NCBI RefSeq assembly: GCF_900185015.1
Contig: NZ_FXYD01000001.1
Span: forward strand, 992,001-1,056,000
Length of the DNA: 64,000 nucleotides
Reading direction: 5' to 3'
Source of the DNA: Octadecabacter ascidiaceicola
GTDB taxonomy: Bacteria; Pseudomonadota; Alphaproteobacteria; Rhodobacterales; Rhodobacteraceae
The notes under the pieces were generated by a model that was not told the DNA's origin, searched no databases, and saw only the letters and a program-made list of their open reading frames with translations. The translations under genes and the position numbers were made by a program. Positions within the stretch are counted from its first letter, which is position 1. Each line of letters opens with the position of its first letter. Of this stretch, positions 61,882-64,000 are shown piece after piece.

Positions 61882-63220
61882 CGCTCTCACAGTTCCAACG
61901 CCTACGACTCTCGAATGGTACTCAGAAGTACCACGATCCGTTTCCAAACACATCATGTTTGGCCTGCTTCTGTTCGTCATCACATTCGGCGGCTTCGGCT
62001 ACTGGGCATTGAAAGCCCCGCTTGCAGCGGCTGTCATTGCACAAGGCAGCTTTGTCGCCACTGGCAGCAACAAAATTGTCCAGCACTTGGAAGGCGGGAT
62101 TATCAACGAAATCCTCGTGGCCGAAGGCGACACTGTCGTCGCGGGGCAGCCTATTTTGCTACTGGATGAAACGGCCGCCTTGGCGACGGAACGGGAATTG
62201 TTCCTACGCCAAGTCCGTCTTGAAGCAATGGAAGCGCGGATACTGGCCGAATACGCGGGTGAAAGCCGCCTCGTCTTTCCGCCCCATATCGAAGAGCTGA
62301 GATCAGATTTCGGCGTTGCTTCGATGTTGGACAGTCAAAACGTCACGTTTGACGCCGCTATGCGCCAATTGCGCAACGATGTTGGCCTGCTTGAACAAAG
62401 CATCGAAGCCCTTTCAGTCCGCGCGTCGGGTTATGACTTTCAACTGACCGCGACGAACACACAACTTGAGATTTTGCGCGAGGATTTGGCAGCCAAACAG
62501 GTATTGCTAGATCGCGGTCTGATCCGCCGTTCAGAGGTCAATACGTTAAGACGCGCCATCGCCGAAGCCGAAGGGCAAGTCGGGCGCTTGATGGCTGAGG
62601 TCGACGAAATCGCCGAAGTGAAAAACCGTTACGGCGCGCAGATAGAACAAACAGTCAGCGAACGCCAAAGCGTCGCGTTAGATGAACTTCAGCTTGTACA
62701 ATCAGAACTGGAAGGTGTCCGCGAACAAGCGCGTCGCGCCGAGAACGTTCTCGAACGCTCTGCGGTGGTCGCACCAGTTTCGGGAACAGTCGTGACCCTG
62801 CACTACCACACCGCGGGTGGGGTCATTGAATCCGGCAAAGCCATCGCCGAAATCCTCCCGACGGGTGAGCCGCTGATTATCGAAGTCAGCGTGCCGCGCA
62901 CCGAAGTAGATGTCGTACAACAAGGTCAAATGGCGACCGTCCGATTGACCGGCCTTAACGCGCGAACAACGCCAATTCTTGAAGGCGAAGTTTACTATGT
63001 CTCTGCAGATGCGATCCTAGATCGGCGTCAGGAAATGCCTCAAGAAGTCTACATCGCGCGGGTTTCGGTGACGCCTGAACAACTGGACCGCGTTCGCGGC
63101 TTCGCCCCTGCCCCCGGTATGCCTGCAGAAATCATGATCCAAACGGAAGCACGGACGTTTTTCCAGTATCTGATCAAGCCAATCACAGACAGTATGAACC
63201 GCGCATTCCGTGAACAGTAA
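61874..63220 (+). CDS. Type I secretion membrane-fusion protein (HlyD family)
   Basis: 448 residues from ATG 61874, with GGAGG 8 nt upstream; a longer frame exists but lacks a site. A single helix (about 28-50) is followed by the lipoyl/beta-barrel half-motif I-V-Q-H-L-E-G-G-I-I-N-E-I-L-V-A-E-G-D (about 69-87), a long coiled-coil hairpin (about 110-300), the closing lipoyl half V-A-P-V-S-G-T-V and the C-terminal barrel. It joins the ABC exporter to an outer-membrane channel. No TolC-like gene follows; the nearest is the NodT-family lipoprotein at 47-48 kb. Confidence 0.92.
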   Translation: MSNALTVPTPTTLEWYSEVPRSVSKHIMFGLLLFVITFGGFGYWALKAPLAAAVIAQGSFVATGSNKIVQHLEGGIINEILVAEGDTVVAGQPILLLDETAALATERELFLRQVRLEAMEARILAEYAGESRLVFPPHIEELRSDFGVASMLDSQNVTFDAAMRQLRNDVGLLEQSIEALSVRASGYDFQLTATNTQLEILREDLAAKQVLLDRGLIRRSEVNTLRRAIAEAEGQVGRLMAEVDEIAEVKNRYGAQIEQTVSERQSVALDELQLVQSELEGVREQARRAENVLERSAVVAPVSGTVVTLHYHTAGGVIESGKAIAEILPTGEPLIIEVSVPRTEVDVVQQGQMATVRLTGLNARTTPILEGEVYYVSADAILDRRQEMPQEVYIARVSVTPEQLDRVRGFAPAPGMPAEIMIQTEARTFFQYLIKPITDSMNRAFREQ

Positions 63221-63226
63221 CGCGGT

Positions 63227-63260
63227 AAGCAGCTAGCGCATACGGCTGCGCTAGCTGCTT
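63227..63260 (+). terminator. Strong terminator of the type I secretion locus
   Basis: Perfect 14-bp stem AAGCAGCTAGCGCA/TGCGCTAGCTGCTT (63227-63240, 63247-63260) with a 6-nt loop, followed by TTCCTT. It lies 6 nt after the adaptor stop and next to the convergent DUF995 gene. Confidence 0.88.
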
Positions 63261-63266
63261 TTCCTT

Positions 63267-63788
63267 CTAACCGTCAGCCGGGACGCGCATCATCCCCAGC
63301 ATGGATGCCGTCGCCTCAAAACCCGGTGACACGAAGTCACCCGTGTTTATGTTGTCGTCAAAGAACGGAAACCACGGCCCACCCATACCTTCAGTCGTCG
63401 TCCAAACCTGACCTTCGGCATCAATCATAAATCGCGTACAAACATCGACGTCTCGCGTCTGAACTCCGAAATCCTGGCGCCAGGCCCAAGTGCCTTCATA
63501 ACACATCCGGCTTGCAGACGTGACAAACCAGGTTCCATATCCAAGGCTTTGTTCAGACGGATTTACGGCGCGAAATGTACCATCTGCCGCCCAAAACGCC
63601 GCAGACCCGCCACCCCAATCAGAAGTCCGACCCGAAAACATCCGAAGTAACGAAGTCGGATCTGCAAGCACGGCCCCTTCGGGGATACGCGCCCGAGACG
63701 AATTCTCCGCAAACATCGGTGTCCCAAGCGAAAGTACAACAGCCAAAGGCGCTGCTTTCAGTGGATTTAAAAACTTCTTTGCAAACAT
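63267..63788 (-). CDS. DUF995-like secreted protein
   Basis: 173 residues with a signal peptide (about 1-28, cut near M-F-A-E). The mature part matches the DUF995 pattern: L-L-R-M-F-S-G-R-T-S-D-W (about 47-58), A-A-F-W-A-A-D-G-T-F-R-A, G-T-W-F-V-T-S-A-S-R-M-C-Y-E-G-T-W and a second Cys in D-V-C-T-R-F, likely a disulfide. Family function unknown. It converges with the secretion locus across a shared hairpin. Confidence 0.7.
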   Translation of the reverse strand: MFAKKFLNPLKAAPLAVVLSLGTPMFAENSSRARIPEGAVLADPTSLLRMFSGRTSDWGGGSAAFWAADGTFRAVNPSEQSLGYGTWFVTSASRMCYEGTWAWRQDFGVQTRDVDVCTRFMIDAEGQVWTTTEGMGGPWFPFFDDNINTGDFVSPGFEATASMLGMMRVPADG

Positions 63789-64000
63789 CAGTTTCCCCCC
63801 GGAAAAATTGGGTCATGACGCAACGCGCAGAGCAAAAAATCGTTTAAATCATGACGTCGTTTTAAAAAATTGTGTTGGTAAAAAATCGGTCTAAATATCC
63901 GAAACACCAAGACTTTCCCAAGAAAAACGGGACTCTGCATAGACGTCTACCCTTACACATCGCAGCATTTTTTTCAAGGTTTTTGGGAATGGGCGCCCAT
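63789..64000. other. AT-rich right-edge intergenic region
   Basis: 212 bp upstream of the DUF995-like gene with A/T runs (TTTTAAAAAATTG near 63862, TTTTTTCAAGG near 63969). It should hold the promoter of that gene. No coding frame or RNA gene was recognised before the window ends. Confidence 0.4.

Overview
The window is about 58% GC chromosomal DNA that reads as a marine alphaproteobacterium of the Rhodobacteraceae (roseobacter group). The evidence is the gene content and local pairings: DUF1467 next to methylmalonyl-CoA epimerase, DUF1501/DUF1800, DUF3726 next to an M19-type dipeptidase, the YcjX/YcjF pair, TamA/TamB, an aspartyl-tRNA synthetase of the non-discriminating type, and many small roseobacter-type hypothetical genes. 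No rRNA, tRNA, CRISPR array, insertion sequence or intact prophage was seen. Genus is not assigned.

Layout. 1-14 kb is housekeeping and hypothetical: tail of a hemolysin III-family protein, M48 lipoprotein protease, class II HDAC-like amidohydrolase, membrane-tethered NYN ribonuclease, RidA, nitroreductase plus EI24 membrane protein, EEP hydrolase, methylmalonyl-CoA epimerase, a lone receiver protein, a GNAT enzyme, a Flp-like micro-protein, the Tat-exported DUF1501/DUF1800 pair, and aspS. 14-19.6 kb holds carB followed by a small-gene patch (RHH protein, two unknowns, a perfect 31-bp inverted repeat, an orphan BrnA-like antitoxin). 19.6-32.7 kb holds a KASIII-like synthase, arsH, tdk, a 2-hydroxyacid dehydrogenase/csaA/proC run, ybjN, ycjF/ycjX, truA and a three-gene dipeptidase operon. 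32.8-38.4 kb is tamA-tamB. 38.4-46.7 kb is an uptake and breakdown locus: spermidine/putrescine-type ABC transporter, DUF1330 protein, creatinase and an aldehyde dehydrogenase. 47-48.4 kb is a NodT-type outer-membrane lipoprotein.

48.8-63.2 kb looks like a cell-surface or biofilm region. A four-gene overlapping operon (UDP-xylose synthase-like, galE, membrane GT2 glycan synthase, secreted GH26-like hydrolase) appears to make an exported polysaccharide. A LuxR-type regulator coupled to a HEPN-like protein sits between it and a type I secretion locus. That locus encodes two leaderless candidate exoproteins (575 aa, Asn/Gly then Gly/Ala low complexity; 673 aa, with an internal NxIxQxNVxxDxD repeat), an ABC exporter with an unusual poly-Gly N-terminal extension, and its membrane-fusion partner. 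This is the best candidate for an undescribed system.

Many operons here use 1-8 bp start/stop overlaps, which helped fix start codons. Function calls rest on motifs and family memory; no database search was run.
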